The notes under the pieces were generated by a model. It did no database searches, was not told where the DNA came from, and worked only from the letters and a program-made list of their open reading frames with translations. Below, in pieces: positions 10,268 to 19,778 of a stretch of 64,000 bases of DNA. Each line of letters begins with the position of its first letter. Position 1 is the first letter of the stretch. The position numbers were made by a program, and so were the translations under genes. Where the stretch lies: contig NC_090135.1 in the NCBI RefSeq assembly GCF_040581485.1, positions 2,411,001-2,475,000 on the forward strand, read 5' to 3'. This stretch comes from Linepithema humile. Its lineage: Eukaryota; Arthropoda; Insecta; Hymenoptera; Formicidae.

Positions 10268-12300
10268 CAAGATCTATAGAGAGAAGGTTACCTCAGGCAA
10301 ACCGGTTGTGGGCGAGGGACGACGAAGGAAGGGGAGAGCATGATGATCTCATCGGCTAACAGTAGCTGTCTCTCTCGCACGCTTTAGTATTTTCTCTCTC
10401 GCTCCTTTAATATAGAAATGCTTTGAGTTTTTATCGAAAAAATACTTTTATTTTGTAAAATATTGATAGCACTGGAAATTGCGTAATAAAAATTGAAAAG
10501 TAAATTAGAAAGGCGCTATAAATTACATATATTGCAAATTATAGCGCTAGATATTTAACGTTTATAATGTTAAATATCGCTGCAACAGATGCATTTGTGA
10601 TACAAATTGCTTTGTACTCGAATTTAGACTGTAATATCAATGAAAATAAAATATAATTTGGGGATATACACAAAAAACATCATTTGTAAAGTAGTAAAAT
10701 AAAAAAAAAATAGTACATATTTAAAAATTATTTTTAAAATAATATTTACTGTTTATATGCATTATTTACAAAAGAAATACTATAAAGAAATTTATTTTTT
10801 ATATTTAATTGTGAAAACCTCAAAAATTGTCAAGAAATTGTAACAGAAATTCATAAATGTAAGTACAATTCTAGGATATTATAAAAAGCATCATACACAA
10901 ATTTATTATGATACAAACTTAAATAATGAAATTGTAATATATGTTTCAATATTGCAAATGTGAATATTTATATGATAAAATTTACAAAGTGTTAACAATT
11001 TTCAAATATTTGCTAATAAAATATTATTGAAATGTTTCTGTTGAAATCTTAAAATAATTCTTTAAAACAAATATGATGGGGTATATATTAGGGATCATTA
11101 AATATGCGGCAACATTGTGATTATAAAATTTTATAAGTATCTATAATAAAAATTAAGTATAATAAATATAATAAGTATATAAGTATAATAATAAAATTTT
11201 TATAAGTATTTATAATAATAAAAATACATATATGTTGTATTAATCTGTTAATATAAAAAAATTATTAATTAATTTAACGCAAATAAATTTCTTTATATTA
11301 ACAGATTAATACAACATATATGTATTTTTATTATTATAGATACTTATAAAAATTTTATTATTATACTTATATACTTATTATGTTTATTATACTTAATTTT
11401 TATTATAGATACTTATAAAATTTTATAATCACAATGTTGCCGCATATTTAATGATCCCTAATATATACCCCATCATATTTGTTTTAAAGAATTATTTTAA
11501 GATTTCAACAGAAACATTTCAATAATATTTTATTAGCAAATATTTAAAAATTGTTAACACTTTGTAAATTTTATCATATAAATATTCACATTTGCAATAT
11601 TGAAACATATATTACAATTTCATTATTTAAGTTTGTATCATAATAAATTTGTGTATGATGCTTTTTATATTATCCTAGAATTGTACTTACATTTGAATTT
11701 CAGTTACAATTTCTTGACAATTTTTGAGGTTTTCACAATTAAATATAAAAAATAAATTTCTTTATATTATTTTTTTTGTAAATAATGCATATAAACAGTA
11801 AATATTATTTTAAAAATAATTTTTAAATATGTACTATTTTTTCTTTTATTTTACTACTTTACAAATAATGTTTATTGTGTATATCCCCAAATTATATTTT
11901 ATTTTCATTGATATTACAGTCTAAATACGAGTACAAAGCAATTTGTATCACAAATGCATCTGTTGCAGCGATATTTAACATTATAAACGTTAAATATCTA
12001 GCGCTATAATTTGCAATATATGTAATTTATAGCGCCTTTCTAATTTACTTTTCAATTTTTATTACGCAATTTCCAGTGCTATCAATATTTTACAAAATAA
12101 AAGTATTTTTTCGATAAAAATTCAAAGCATTTCTATGTTAAAGAAGCGAAAGAGAAAACACTAAAGCGTGCGAGAGAGACAGCTACTGTTAGCCGATGAG
12201 ATCATCATTGCCCCTCTTGCCGCTCTCCCCGCTCAGCATGTGCCCCTCTTGCCGCGCGTCCCTCTTTGCGCGTGAGGTAACCTTCTCTCTATAGATCTTG
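10268..12300. mobile_element. 2.03-kb fold-back palindrome with 9-bp target duplication
   Basis: It starts CAAGATCTATAGAGAGAAGG and ends with the reverse complement, and arms of about 1 kb match across to a spacer of about 33 bp near 11259-11291. The arms are almost identical apart from about 60 bp near the outer ends (10300-10340 versus 12220-12275). CAGCCGGGC stands at 10259-10267 and again at 12301-12309, a 9-bp target duplication. No ORF of note lies inside. Nine-base duplications with very long inverted repeats fit FB elements or non-autonomous Mutator-like elements. It landed next to a TATA box of the neighbouring virus-like cluster. Confidence 0.85.
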
Positions 12301-12310
12301 CAGCCGGGCC

Positions 12311-12320
12311 TCTTTTATAC
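12311..12320 (-). promoter_or_regulatory. TATA box, minus strand
   Basis: Minus-strand GTATAAAAGA. It belongs to the set of similar boxes in front of the genes in this cluster. Any gene it drove leftward is now separated by the fold-back palindrome. Confidence 0.45.
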
Positions 12321-12469
12321 CCGGCTGGCAGCCGACTGGCTTCGAATCGGCAAGCATCGGCGGTTTCGGCGGCGAGCCCCCCACAAAACGGAATTTCGGA
12401 ACGGTCGGGTGTGGGGGGTTTTTGGCGATTGACCGCCGTTGTTTTGATAAGAAGTTTTATCGGCGCTCG

Positions 12470-13528
12470 ATGCGCCCTTGGTGGACTACGGACGATGGTC
12501 GGTCCGTAGCCGTAACGATGCAGCTTGCGGGTTGCACCGTTACAGTGTGTATTATGGGAAATAATTGTGTCGCGTTCATGTTTGAAGAAATGCGATACGA
12601 GCTCGACGGAGTTGAAATCGATCGCAACAGAAACGCTGGAATAACAACGACGATCAAAACTTATATATCGCTGACGACGGAGAAGAGCAAGATGCTGAAA
12701 TACGCATCGTGGAATCCGAATGGATATTCGTTGATCGATGGAAACTTCAATTTTTGCGTTCCGCTCAATGCTCTGTTTGGATTCTGCGAGGACTACAAGC
12801 GCATCGTGATCAACACTCGTCACGAACTTGTATTAATACGATCGCGCAACGATAACAATTGTCTCGTAGGACGAGCCGGTGCGAATCCGACGATCGAACT
12901 ACTCAAGATACAGTGGCGAATGCCTCACGTATCTCTGAGCGAAGTCAACAAGCTGTCTCTTCTTCGAACTTTGGAAAGCGGACGATATCTGAGCGTGTGC
13001 TTCCGTTTGTGGGATCTGTACGAGTTTCCTCTGCTGCAAAACACGACCAAGCATTCCTGGGCGATCAAAGCCGCGACGCAATTGGAAAAACCGCGATACG
13101 TAATCTTTGCTCTCCAAACCGGTCGAAAAAATGTACTGTCTGAAAACGCTGCGCAATTTGACGATTGTAAACTCACCAATGTGAGACTGCATCTGAATTC
13201 AGATTTTTATCCGTACGACGACATGAACTTGGATTTCGACAGAAATCGATACGCTATACTATACAACATGTACGCGCGTTTCCGCAAAGCCTATTATGGA
13301 CAGGACGATACGTATTTGGATATCGATGATTTCTTGATAACCGGTCCGTTCGTAGTCATAGATTGTTCGCGACAAAACGACTCTGTCAAGAACGCCATCG
13401 TCGACGTGCGAATAGAATTTGATTGTAAAGAAAATATACCGGCCAACATCACCGCCTATTGTCTCATTATACACGATCGAATGGTCGAATATAATCCACT
13501 GAATAACATTGTGCGCAGACTCGTATGA
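12470..13528 (+). CDS. Putative jelly-roll capsid-like protein of a virus-like element
   Basis: 352 residues from the ATG at 12470; later in-frame ATGs at 12519 and 12554 are alternatives. I recognise a family found in many arthropod and cnidarian genomes, with conserved phrases FMFEEMRYELDGVEIDR, FNFCVPLNALFGFCEDY, NTRHELVLIRSRND and FVVIDCSRQND. I associate this family with double-jelly-roll (hexon-like) major capsid proteins of polinton-like or adintovirus-like elements; that assignment is from memory and structural analogy. The N-terminus looks shorter than relatives and its first 40 residues are poorly conserved. The palindrome insertion lies 200 bp upstream. GC content is higher than the TE-rich surroundings. 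A nuclease-like gene follows 58 bp after the stop, on the same strand. Confidence 0.6.
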   Translation: MRPWWTTDDGRSVAVTMQLAGCTVTVCIMGNNCVAFMFEEMRYELDGVEIDRNRNAGITTTIKTYISLTTEKSKMLKYASWNPNGYSLIDGNFNFCVPLNALFGFCEDYKRIVINTRHELVLIRSRNDNNCLVGRAGANPTIELLKIQWRMPHVSLSEVNKLSLLRTLESGRYLSVCFRLWDLYEFPLLQNTTKHSWAIKAATQLEKPRYVIFALQTGRKNVLSENAAQFDDCKLTNVRLHLNSDFYPYDDMNLDFDRNRYAILYNMYARFRKAYYGQDDTYLDIDDFLITGPFVVIDCSRQNDSVKNAIVDVRIEFDCKENIPANITAYCLIIHDRMVEYNPLNNIVRRLV

Positions 13529-13586
13529 AAAGTTATAAATTAAACGTGTGCAAATGGGAACGTTAGTTTTCCGACGATCGACAACG

Positions 13587-14087
13587 ATGTCGAACGTACC
13601 AATTTTCGTCGACTTGCAAGGTTATGCGTTCAACAACATTTTTATTGTGAAAGAAGCAGCGGTACTTCGAGATGGCGAAACGCTATCTCATTACGTATTT
13701 CGTGAACACATACCGTGGTATTTGTTGACGAAATCGGAAAAATCGCTGGTGTGTTGGTTACGGATACACCATCACGGCTTCCGATGGGAAGATGGACACG
13801 TCTCGTACAGTCGGATGAAAAGCCTTATCAACAATGCCATTGGTACGGAACCGCCTCTGATATACGTGAATGGACTCGAGAAGAAAAAGTGGCTGCGTGA
13901 ACTATTGGATGAATTCGTCGAGATTGAAACAATAGATGCGGATTACGAAGATATCGCACGCCTGACGAACTTGGATGTAATCGGAACCTTGCGCTGCGGG
14001 TATCACATGAGACATTGCGCTATGCAGAATATTTGCAAATTGTACAAGTGGTGGTTTGAACGTAACAAACGTGTAACACAACAATGA
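13587..14087 (+). CDS. RNase H-fold nuclease-like protein of the virus-like element
   Basis: 166 residues from the ATG at 13587, chosen because family members start a few residues before the VDLQGY motif; an upstream ATG at 13554 is possible. The N-terminal pattern, FVDLQGY with D9 followed by VKE with E23, resembles the first strands of an RNase H-like exonuclease. Later motifs include IHHHGFRWEDG, YVNGLEKKKWL and CGYHMRHCAMQN. The same pair of genes recurs together in insect genomes, in my recollection, which supports a shared mobile virus-like unit. AATAAA follows at about 14096. The catalytic role is inference. Confidence 0.6.
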   Translation: MSNVPIFVDLQGYAFNNIFIVKEAAVLRDGETLSHYVFREHIPWYLLTKSEKSLVCWLRIHHHGFRWEDGHVSYSRMKSLINNAIGTEPPLIYVNGLEKKKWLRELLDEFVEIETIDADYEDIARLTNLDVIGTLRCGYHMRHCAMQNICKLYKWWFERNKRVTQQ

Positions 14088-14112
14088 TTTATATTAATAA
14101 AATGATTTATAT

Positions 14113-14200
14113 CGTATGACTTTTATTCCACCTCAGTTATATGATCCTCATGACATATGATCTGTCGCTTATCTCGCAGTAGGATAGGACGTTGAATAGG
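14113..14200. repeat. Intergenic direct repeat, copy 1 of 3
   Basis: The block GACTTTTATTCCACCTCAG...ATGATCTGTCGCTTATCTCGC is found here, at 16360-16425 and at 17022-17125, with only a few substitutions. All three are in the same orientation, in gaps between genes of the virus-like cluster. Confidence 0.85.
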
Positions 14201-14344
14201 ATGGGGAAAGATAGAATAATAATAAACATTAATTTATTTAATATGAATAATATTTATTAAAAAATGAAATTTTTATCTTATAAACACTTTCATAAATGTT
14301 TTAGACCTCAATTAAAACATTCACTCAACACTTCAGCAAACTTC

Positions 14345-14703
14345 TTATAAACTTTTAATAAACATCCTATTTTCACCAGGGTCGCCGACCTGATTATTAT
14401 TCCGACGCCTTTCCGCCGCCGCTGCCGCATCGATATCCTCCGCTTGCCTCGTTTCCTCCTCCTCCTCCTCCGTTCTTTCCTCGCGAGGTTCCTGCGGCGC
14501 GCTTTCGAAGTCGTCGGTTTCGCCAGTCGACTCCTCGCCCGACCATGTTTTCTCCGACTCTTCTTCTCTACCACCACCTGTTTGAACTGCAAAAGTCAAA
14601 ATTAAAAAATTAATGAATTAATTAAAAAATTTGAGTATGAAAATACAAAATTGAAAAATTTGTAGTGTTAAATCAACTCACCTCTCGATTTTCTTCTTTT
14701 TAT
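14345..14703 (-). CDS. Spliced acidic protein, C-terminal exons
   Basis: A minus-strand exon begins after TTTTGCAG near 14590 and encodes an acidic, Gly/Glu-rich tail (about 80 residues, ending FIKSL then stop at 14345). An upstream exon ends at ATCGAGAG|GTGAGT near 14682. Joining them keeps one frame through a basic stretch (KIKRRKSR) into the acidic part. A directly repeated 48-bp unit (TCCCGATTACAATTATC) lies in the upstream exon. The true 5' end is uncertain; the Glu-rich block at 14870-15060 may be another exon of the same gene. No function recognised. Confidence 0.4.
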
Positions 14704-14869
14704 TTTACTCCCCCGTTTGATAATTGTAATCGGGAGAATAAGAATTTTACTCCCCCGTTTGATAATTGTAATCGGGAGAGTACGAAATCACAGGGAGGGC
14801 TGTATCCTGTGAAAATTTTAATGTTTAAAAAAAATAAAATTCGAGCATAAAAGTAACTGTAAAAATTTT

Positions 14870-15062
14870 CAATCTTTCTTATCTCTGTCACCCATTCCCC
14901 ATCTGTCTTGCGCGTGGTCTTCCTCATCCTCTCCTTCATAATTCTTTTCCTCTTCCTCGGCCTGTAATTCCTCTTCCTGCTCTTCCTCCTCGCGAAGTGA
15001 GCTCGTCGATTTGTCGCTCACGAGATCGACGAGCTCAGGCGTTAGAACAATTCGAGCGCGAG
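14870..15062 (-). CDS. Glu-rich exon
   Basis: After acceptor TGTTTTAG at about 15063 the minus strand reads a highly acidic protein segment (LTPELVDLVSDKSTSSL, then runs of E) of about 64 residues, to a stop near 14870. It may be an alternative 3' exon of the gene at 15123-15685 or a 5' exon of the acidic gene at 14345. No family recognised. Confidence 0.35.
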
Positions 15063-15122
15063 CTAAAACATTAAATTTTTTTGAAAAATTTCCTAATATA
15101 AAATCGATGCTGTTATTTTATT

Positions 15123-15685
15123 TCATATAAATAATGTATACAACGACTTAAACGAGGGTCCGGCCTCAGGCGAGGTATCTGCTCGACGTCTTACCCCGAG
15201 ACGTTGAGTAGCTCGCTCGTCATGGTTTTGACGCGTACCACGCGCCACATCCTCCACCACCATGGTTTTTTTCGGTGTTGGATATTGTAGCGTTCCTAAA
15301 AAATAATGATTTTAATTTTTTTAAACTTTGTTTTAATATTCATAATAAAAAATAGAAACTTACCATTTTTTACCGCACCATGATAGCAATTCGACAGCCT
15401 GGCGATATAGCCTCCCGCATCCTCTTCTTCGTTGTCGTTGAACGCTCGCCTTGTCTCGATTATTTCGCCAGCAATAATCAAGAGCTGGAGATAAATCGAA
15501 AAATGCCCCAAACGGAATAAAACCGCAAGCACCGCGCTAGGGCACGCACCCGCAAACTTTGCGAATACCGTATAATTATTATCGTCGTTGTCGGATAACG
15601 ACGATAAATAATTATCAATGCAGAGCCCGTTTAAGCTACGCGCCAATCGCAAACACGAATCGATCATTTTCCGCAAACTAGACAT
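15123..15685 (-). CDS. Two-exon gene of the virus-like cluster, 164 aa
   Basis: Exon 1 (15685-15364) starts at an ATG giving MSSLRKMIDSC and ends at AAATG|GTAAGT. Exon 2 (15295-15123) follows TTTTTTAG and ends at TGA. The joined frame is continuous (107 codons plus one base, then 56 codons). The product has a hydrophobic middle (AGACPSAVLAVLFRLG; IYLQLLIIAGEI) that could be membrane-embedded, and a basic C-terminal tail (LGVRRRAD). A TATA box lies about 100 bp upstream, with the transcript start expected near 15760, which is why I prefer the ATG at 15685 over one at 15769. No known family recognised. Confidence 0.55.
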
Positions 15686-15782
15686 TTTTAAACGAATAAC
15701 TAGCTCCCCAGATGATTTCTTACGTTCCACTCGAGCCTTGAAAACAACGAAGTTAATACATCGATGCAATAGTTAATCCCGT

Positions 15783-15792
15783 CTTATATACC
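15783..15792 (-). promoter_or_regulatory. TATA box, minus strand
   Basis: Minus-strand GGTATATAAGAC, upstream of the two-exon gene that starts at 15685. Same type as the boxes at 16525 and 17964. Confidence 0.6.
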
Positions 15793-15872
15793 TTTACATC
15801 AAAGATGCCGCTAAATCTTATTATAATCTTATTATATTCGCAGATAGCTGACATTCATATCAATATCCACTA

Positions 15873-16175
15873 TAGTTTACAACAATATAATTCTTTATAA
15901 TATGCCGAAGACGAGATGTTTCGCTCGACAGTAGCATTTCCTTTTCGAGGAATAGTAATCGCGGATCTAAGGTTTCGCCAGGACGATAGGCGCTAAGCTA
16001 TTCGTCGCTAACTAACATTTTTATCGATATCCGCTGATAGTTTACAACAATATAATTCTTTATAATATGCCGAAGACGAAATGATTCGCTCGACAGTAGC
16101 ATTTCCTTTTCGAGGAATAGTAATCGCGGATCTAAGGTTTCGCCAGGACGATAGGCGATAGGCCAGCGTATGATA
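15873..16175. repeat. 165-bp tandem duplication
   Basis: TAGTTTACAACAATATAATTC begins at 15873 and again at 16038. The following approximately 130 bp (GAGGAATAGTAATCGCGGATC, CGCCAGGACGATAGGCG) are nearly identical in both copies. It lies upstream of divergent genes, so it may hold duplicated promoter elements. Confidence 0.85.
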
Positions 16176-16192
16176 TTTCCATCTATTCAACG

Positions 16193-16515
16193 TCTATCGT
16201 ACGTCTTTGAACGTCTTTCTCGTACGTCTATCGAACGTGTATTGAACATCTATAGAACGTTTTTGAACGTCTATTGAACGTCTATAGAACATCTATCGTA
16301 CGTCTTTGAACGTTTTTGAACGTCTTTGAACGTCTATCGTACATCTTTGAACATCTCTCGTATGACTTTTATTCCACCTCAGTTATATGATCCTCATGAC
16401 ATATGATCTGTCGCTTATCTCGCGAAGAGATTATTCGTAAGAACATCTATCGTACGTCTTTGAACGTCTATCGAACGTCTTTGAACGTCTATCGAACGTC
16501 TCTCGTACGTCTTTG
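16193..16515. repeat. Degenerate 11-12-bp minisatellite
   Basis: Units like GAACGTCTATC and GTACGTCTTT repeat over 300 bp, interrupted at 16360-16425 by the second copy of the intergenic direct repeat. It ends at a TATA box. Confidence 0.8.
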
Positions 16516-16524
16516 TGTCGAGCT

Positions 16525-16533
16525 GTATATAAG
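16525..16533 (+). promoter_or_regulatory. TATA box, plus strand
   Basis: CTGTATATAAGGTG; the short ORF at 16598 starts 65 bp downstream, a normal distance for a TATA-driven transcript. Confidence 0.6.
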
Positions 16534-16597
16534 GTGTGCGGAAGAGAGAAATTTATCTGTTCAAAGTGTGCACGCGGTGGAAAAAAAAGTATAGAAA

Positions 16598-16723
16598 ATG
16601 GATCGGAATAGAAAAAATTCCGAATACGAGAAGTGTAAAGATTGCGGAGTGTACCACAAGCCGATAGCTGTAGTCGAGCCTCGTCCGAGGACGACTCAAG
16701 CGCCTCCCGTCCCCCCCTCGTAA
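16598..16723 (+). CDS. Small protein with CxxC motif, 41 aa
   Basis: ATG at 16598 to TAA at 16721-16723. The sequence is basic at the start, contains CKDCGVYH (half of a zinc-binding site), and ends Pro-rich. It is too short for family assignment. The upstream TATA box and the poly(A)-like AATAAA near 16797 favour a real small gene of the virus-like cluster. Confidence 0.45.
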   Translation: MDRNRKNSEYEKCKDCGVYHKPIAVVEPRPRTTQAPPVPPS

Positions 16724-17331
16724 TCGTGAAAGGCGTTAGAGGCTCAGTTGAAACAATTTTTTTTTTCATCTATGTAACATCTTTTACAAAAAATATAAAT
16801 AAAATTTGTTAATATTAATCTTATTGCCATTTTTTCTCCTTTCACCTCCCATCCTTAAATTACATATTAAGTTTAGATTAGAGTTCCTATTAAATTTATA
16901 TTTTACCGCGGATAATTTGTATTAAAAAGAAAACTTGAAATATATTATTGGTGTTTAGAATAAATGTATAACTTAATTATTTCACTCTATATCATTCGTC
17001 GTAAATAAAAAAAAAAAAAAAATGATTTATATCGTACGACTTTTATTCCACCTCAGTTATACGATCCTCGTGACATATGATCTGTCGCTTATCTCGCGGT
17101 AGGATAGGTCAGTGAATAAGATGAGGCACAGGAATAATAATTCAAATTATTTTTATTTAATATAAGTTTATTTTAATAAAACTTTTGAAATTGTTTATTT
17201 ACATGGTCCGCTACAACGGTGTAACTTGACTCGCGATAAGTCGGTACAATCGACGCGTTCTCTTATATTACTACAGCGGGATAATGATAAAAAAAAAAAA
17301 ACTTACATTTTAAATATAAAAATTTTTTATT

Positions 17332-17583
17332 TCAATATTCACATACAAACATTTCCGACATTTCGTCGGCATCGACACAACACATCAACTGTACGATGCC
17401 TAAGTACTCGACTTGCGTCTTACATTTTGATAACAATTTTTCGAAGCAATCCCGACCATACGTCTGATACAATTGTCGAATATACTTCTCCGGAAGCGAT
17501 AGATCGCTCAATAGGTATCTGCTTGCGACGTTCTGGTTTATGACCTTCCTGGCGAGTTCGACGAGACTCCTCGGCTGTCGCAT
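17332..17583 (-). CDS. Small protein of the virus-like cluster, 83 aa
   Basis: Encodes MRQPRSLVELARKV... with a protein-like amphipathic composition (SLPEKYIRQLYQTYGRDCFEKLL) and stop at 17332. It overlaps the second exon of the upstream gene in a different frame: the acceptor at 17593 joined to the upstream donor leads into another frame that stops early. The 83-residue frame may therefore use its own ATG on a spliced message, or a splice form I did not find. Confidence 0.45.
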   Translation of the reverse strand: MRQPRSLVELARKVINQNVASRYLLSDLSLPEKYIRQLYQTYGRDCFEKLLSKCKTQVEYLGIVQLMCCVDADEMSEMFVCEY

Positions 17584-17592
17584 CGTGGTGAT

Positions 17593-17931
17593 CCTGAAAC
17601 ATTTTACAATACACCTAAATATCTACTCGCTGAATATTTCTCACTTTCTATTTTTAGAGATATTTTTCTCACCTAATTCGCACAGAGTGCAATCTTTAAC
17701 GTATGGCGCGGGTCCGTCGATGTGGTCGCGCTGCCACGGTTGATTGTGATGTTCCTTGCACCGACGGTAACCCTGCACTTCCGGGTCCACTCTTACGTGT
17801 TCCGGAAGTTTCTCCCACACTTGGTCCACGAACCGAGCAAACTTGCTTAATAAAATCACCTTTGGCACAAATTCTAACTCCGCTGCTGTTAAATTGAGAA
17901 TATCGCGTTCATCCGAGAGTGCGATGAACAT
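17593..17931 (-). CDS. Cys/His-containing protein of the virus-like cluster
   Basis: ATG at 17931. Exon 1 (17931-17673, 86 codons plus one base) reads MFIALSDERDILNL... and contains possible zinc ligands (RRCKEHH; CTLCEL), ending at ATTAG|GTGAGA. If unspliced it stops about 10 residues later. If spliced to the acceptor at 17593 it gains a short basic tail. A TATA box lies 33 bp upstream. No family recognised. Confidence 0.5.
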
Positions 17932-17963
17932 TTCGACTGTTATACCACTCGTTCTTCGCGGGC

Positions 17964-17974
17964 CTTATATACCC
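17964..17974 (-). promoter_or_regulatory. TATA box, minus strand
   Basis: Minus-strand GGGTATATAAGGCCC, 33 bp upstream of the ATG at 17931. Confidence 0.6.
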
Positions 17975-17991
17975 TTATTGTATAAACATTG

Positions 17992-18170
17992 CGATGATGC
18001 ATTCCGACAACATGGCGCTCCACTTTGATGCGCAGAGAAAAACCAAAGGATGTAAACAGTTCTCGGAATCCTTTAACAATGATACATTCCGACAACATGG
18101 CGCTCCACTTTGATGCGTAGAACAAAAAAAAACCAAAGGATCTAAACAGTTCTCGGAATCCCTATCTCTT
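17992..18170. repeat. 82-bp tandem duplication
   Basis: CATTCCGACAACATGGCGCTC and the following 60 bp (ACCAAAGGAT, CAGTTCTCGGAATCC) occur twice. It is followed by C-rich simple sequence to 18418 with no gene seen. Confidence 0.8.
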
Positions 18171-18418
18171 CCAGGAATCCTTATCTCTCGACGACTCATG
18201 TTTGTATTAACAATCCTTATCTTATCTTTTCCGGGAATCCCGGAAATCCCCCACTTCCAGGAATTATTGTTATCTGATACCCCCCACCACTCCTAAATTA
18301 CCCCCTCTCCTCCAAAACGATGACGTCATTACCCCCTTCACTGTTATCTGATACCCCTCTTCCCCTCTTCACCCGCACCCCCCTCATTGCCCCTGGGTTA
18401 GAACCGGCATAGCTATAC

Positions 18419-18807
18419 TACTACGAAAGTTTGTATCCGAAAGCGCTGATATATACGGCAGAAAGTTTTTATCATATAATACGCATGGTCTTCTGCATTT
18501 GGCAAACGATGCTCGTAATTTTGGACCTCTAAATCATTTTTCATGTTTTTCATTTGAAAATAATATGACTTTTTTCCGGAAAATGGTACGAAAACCTTCT
18601 CAAGAATTGCAACAAATATATAAAAGGTTTAAAGAAAAGAAATGTAGACACTCACAACTATCATTGCAAATTTCTTCTACAAAAGTCGCACATGCATTTA
18701 ACGCAAAAAGGAATGACCCTCTCGTACAGTCATCCGATCACAGAGTTACCAAACAATTTTCGAGTGTTAAATTTCGAGGATTTACGTATGATTTAAATAA
18801 ACGTAAC
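18419..18807 (+). pseudogene. CACTA-type transposase fragment, part 1
   Basis: Encodes the C-terminal half of a transposase (ADIYGRKFLSYNTHGLLHL; FSCFSFENNMTFFRKMVRKP), almost identical to the minus-strand gene at 35312-37546. It is truncated at the 5' end at about 18419. The sequence breaks at 18803-18807 where a gypsy element inserted, then continues at 24662-24976 and at 34248. Confidence 0.9.
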
Positions 18808-19760
18808 TATAGGCGTAATGCCTAAGGATCGTGTTCGACTTGGTTGAAAGATTGAGACCAATTTCTTAGAAAAATGTAATTTATTTTTCTTCGTCAGAGA
18901 AGTAGAGTAAAGTACAAGTTTTATGTTTGATTTGATTCAGGGCGCCAGAGGCGCTTTCTCGGCAAGAGTGTAAGGCCGAGAATTAAAAGAAAAATTGACG
19001 GGCGCGGTAAGAAATTACCGGCCGCGTCTTAGTGTGTTGAACGGGTCCTAAAAAGGACGGTTCAACTGAGTTAGCTCGTTGCAGCCCCTTTCCCGGCGTC
19101 GGTGGAACTCCGTTCGGGAAGTGGTCTTCCGTCTGACAACTGCTCTCTGAGCAGGCTCTGAGCGGTGAAGTCTGTACTGCGATGGATCGAGTCTCTGGTG
19201 TGCTGGTGGTGGCAACCGTCTCGGCTCTCGGGATTACGGATTGCTCCGTGTACCGAGGAGAGAGAGGTCTCCGAATTCGGATGTCGCCTTGAGTGAGCGT
19301 GTCCCTTGGTGGTCGAGTCAACCGGACGCAGAACTCTAGTGGGATTAATTTCCACACTAGAGACTGAGGAGGTGACGGCGAAAGTGGAGTATCCGCGGGC
19401 CGCTTGGTTGAAGTGCGTGGCCGATGCTGGGACTCTGCTTTCTTTTTACACGCCTTGCGAGGCAGTGTGAGAAAAACGGCGAGACTATGTGTCTCTGGTT
19501 ATCTTCTGCCGAGGCAGAATATGACTCAGTTCAAGGGCCCTGGGGAGAGCTCGCCTTGAAGCGAGTGAGTGAGGAAAGATCTGCGGAGCAGCTCTTTTAT
19601 ATCTCGTCGATCGAAGCTTGATCGCGAGAAGGTTCTTCACCGCCTGCGCAACCTGGCGGTGGGTCCGCAAGCTTGTAACTGGTAGAAGGCCTGCGGCGCG
19701 TAGCGGCGCCGCGATGTATTATACCGCGTCAGTGCAGCGGTGTGGCGGTGAGCCGCCACA
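18808..19760 (-). repeat. 3' LTR of the gypsy element
   Basis: 953 bp, identical in length to the copy at 23709-24661. On the coding strand it begins TGTGGCGGCTCACC and ends CGCCTATA. The polypurine tract (AAGGGGGTCC on the minus strand) lies directly next to it at 19761-19770. Its only long ORFs are mirrored in the other LTR and look incidental. Confidence 0.93.
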
Positions 19761-19778
19761 GGACCCCCTTGGCAGTTT

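Noticed and set aside
12233..12823. Minus-strand ORF of 196 codons
   Set aside because: Antisense to the capsid-like gene and running into the palindrome; composition is Arg-rich and not family-like.
18983..19357. 124-codon ORF in the LTR, repeated at 23884-24258
   Set aside because: Present in both LTRs because they are copies; no domain, no start context, likely incidental.
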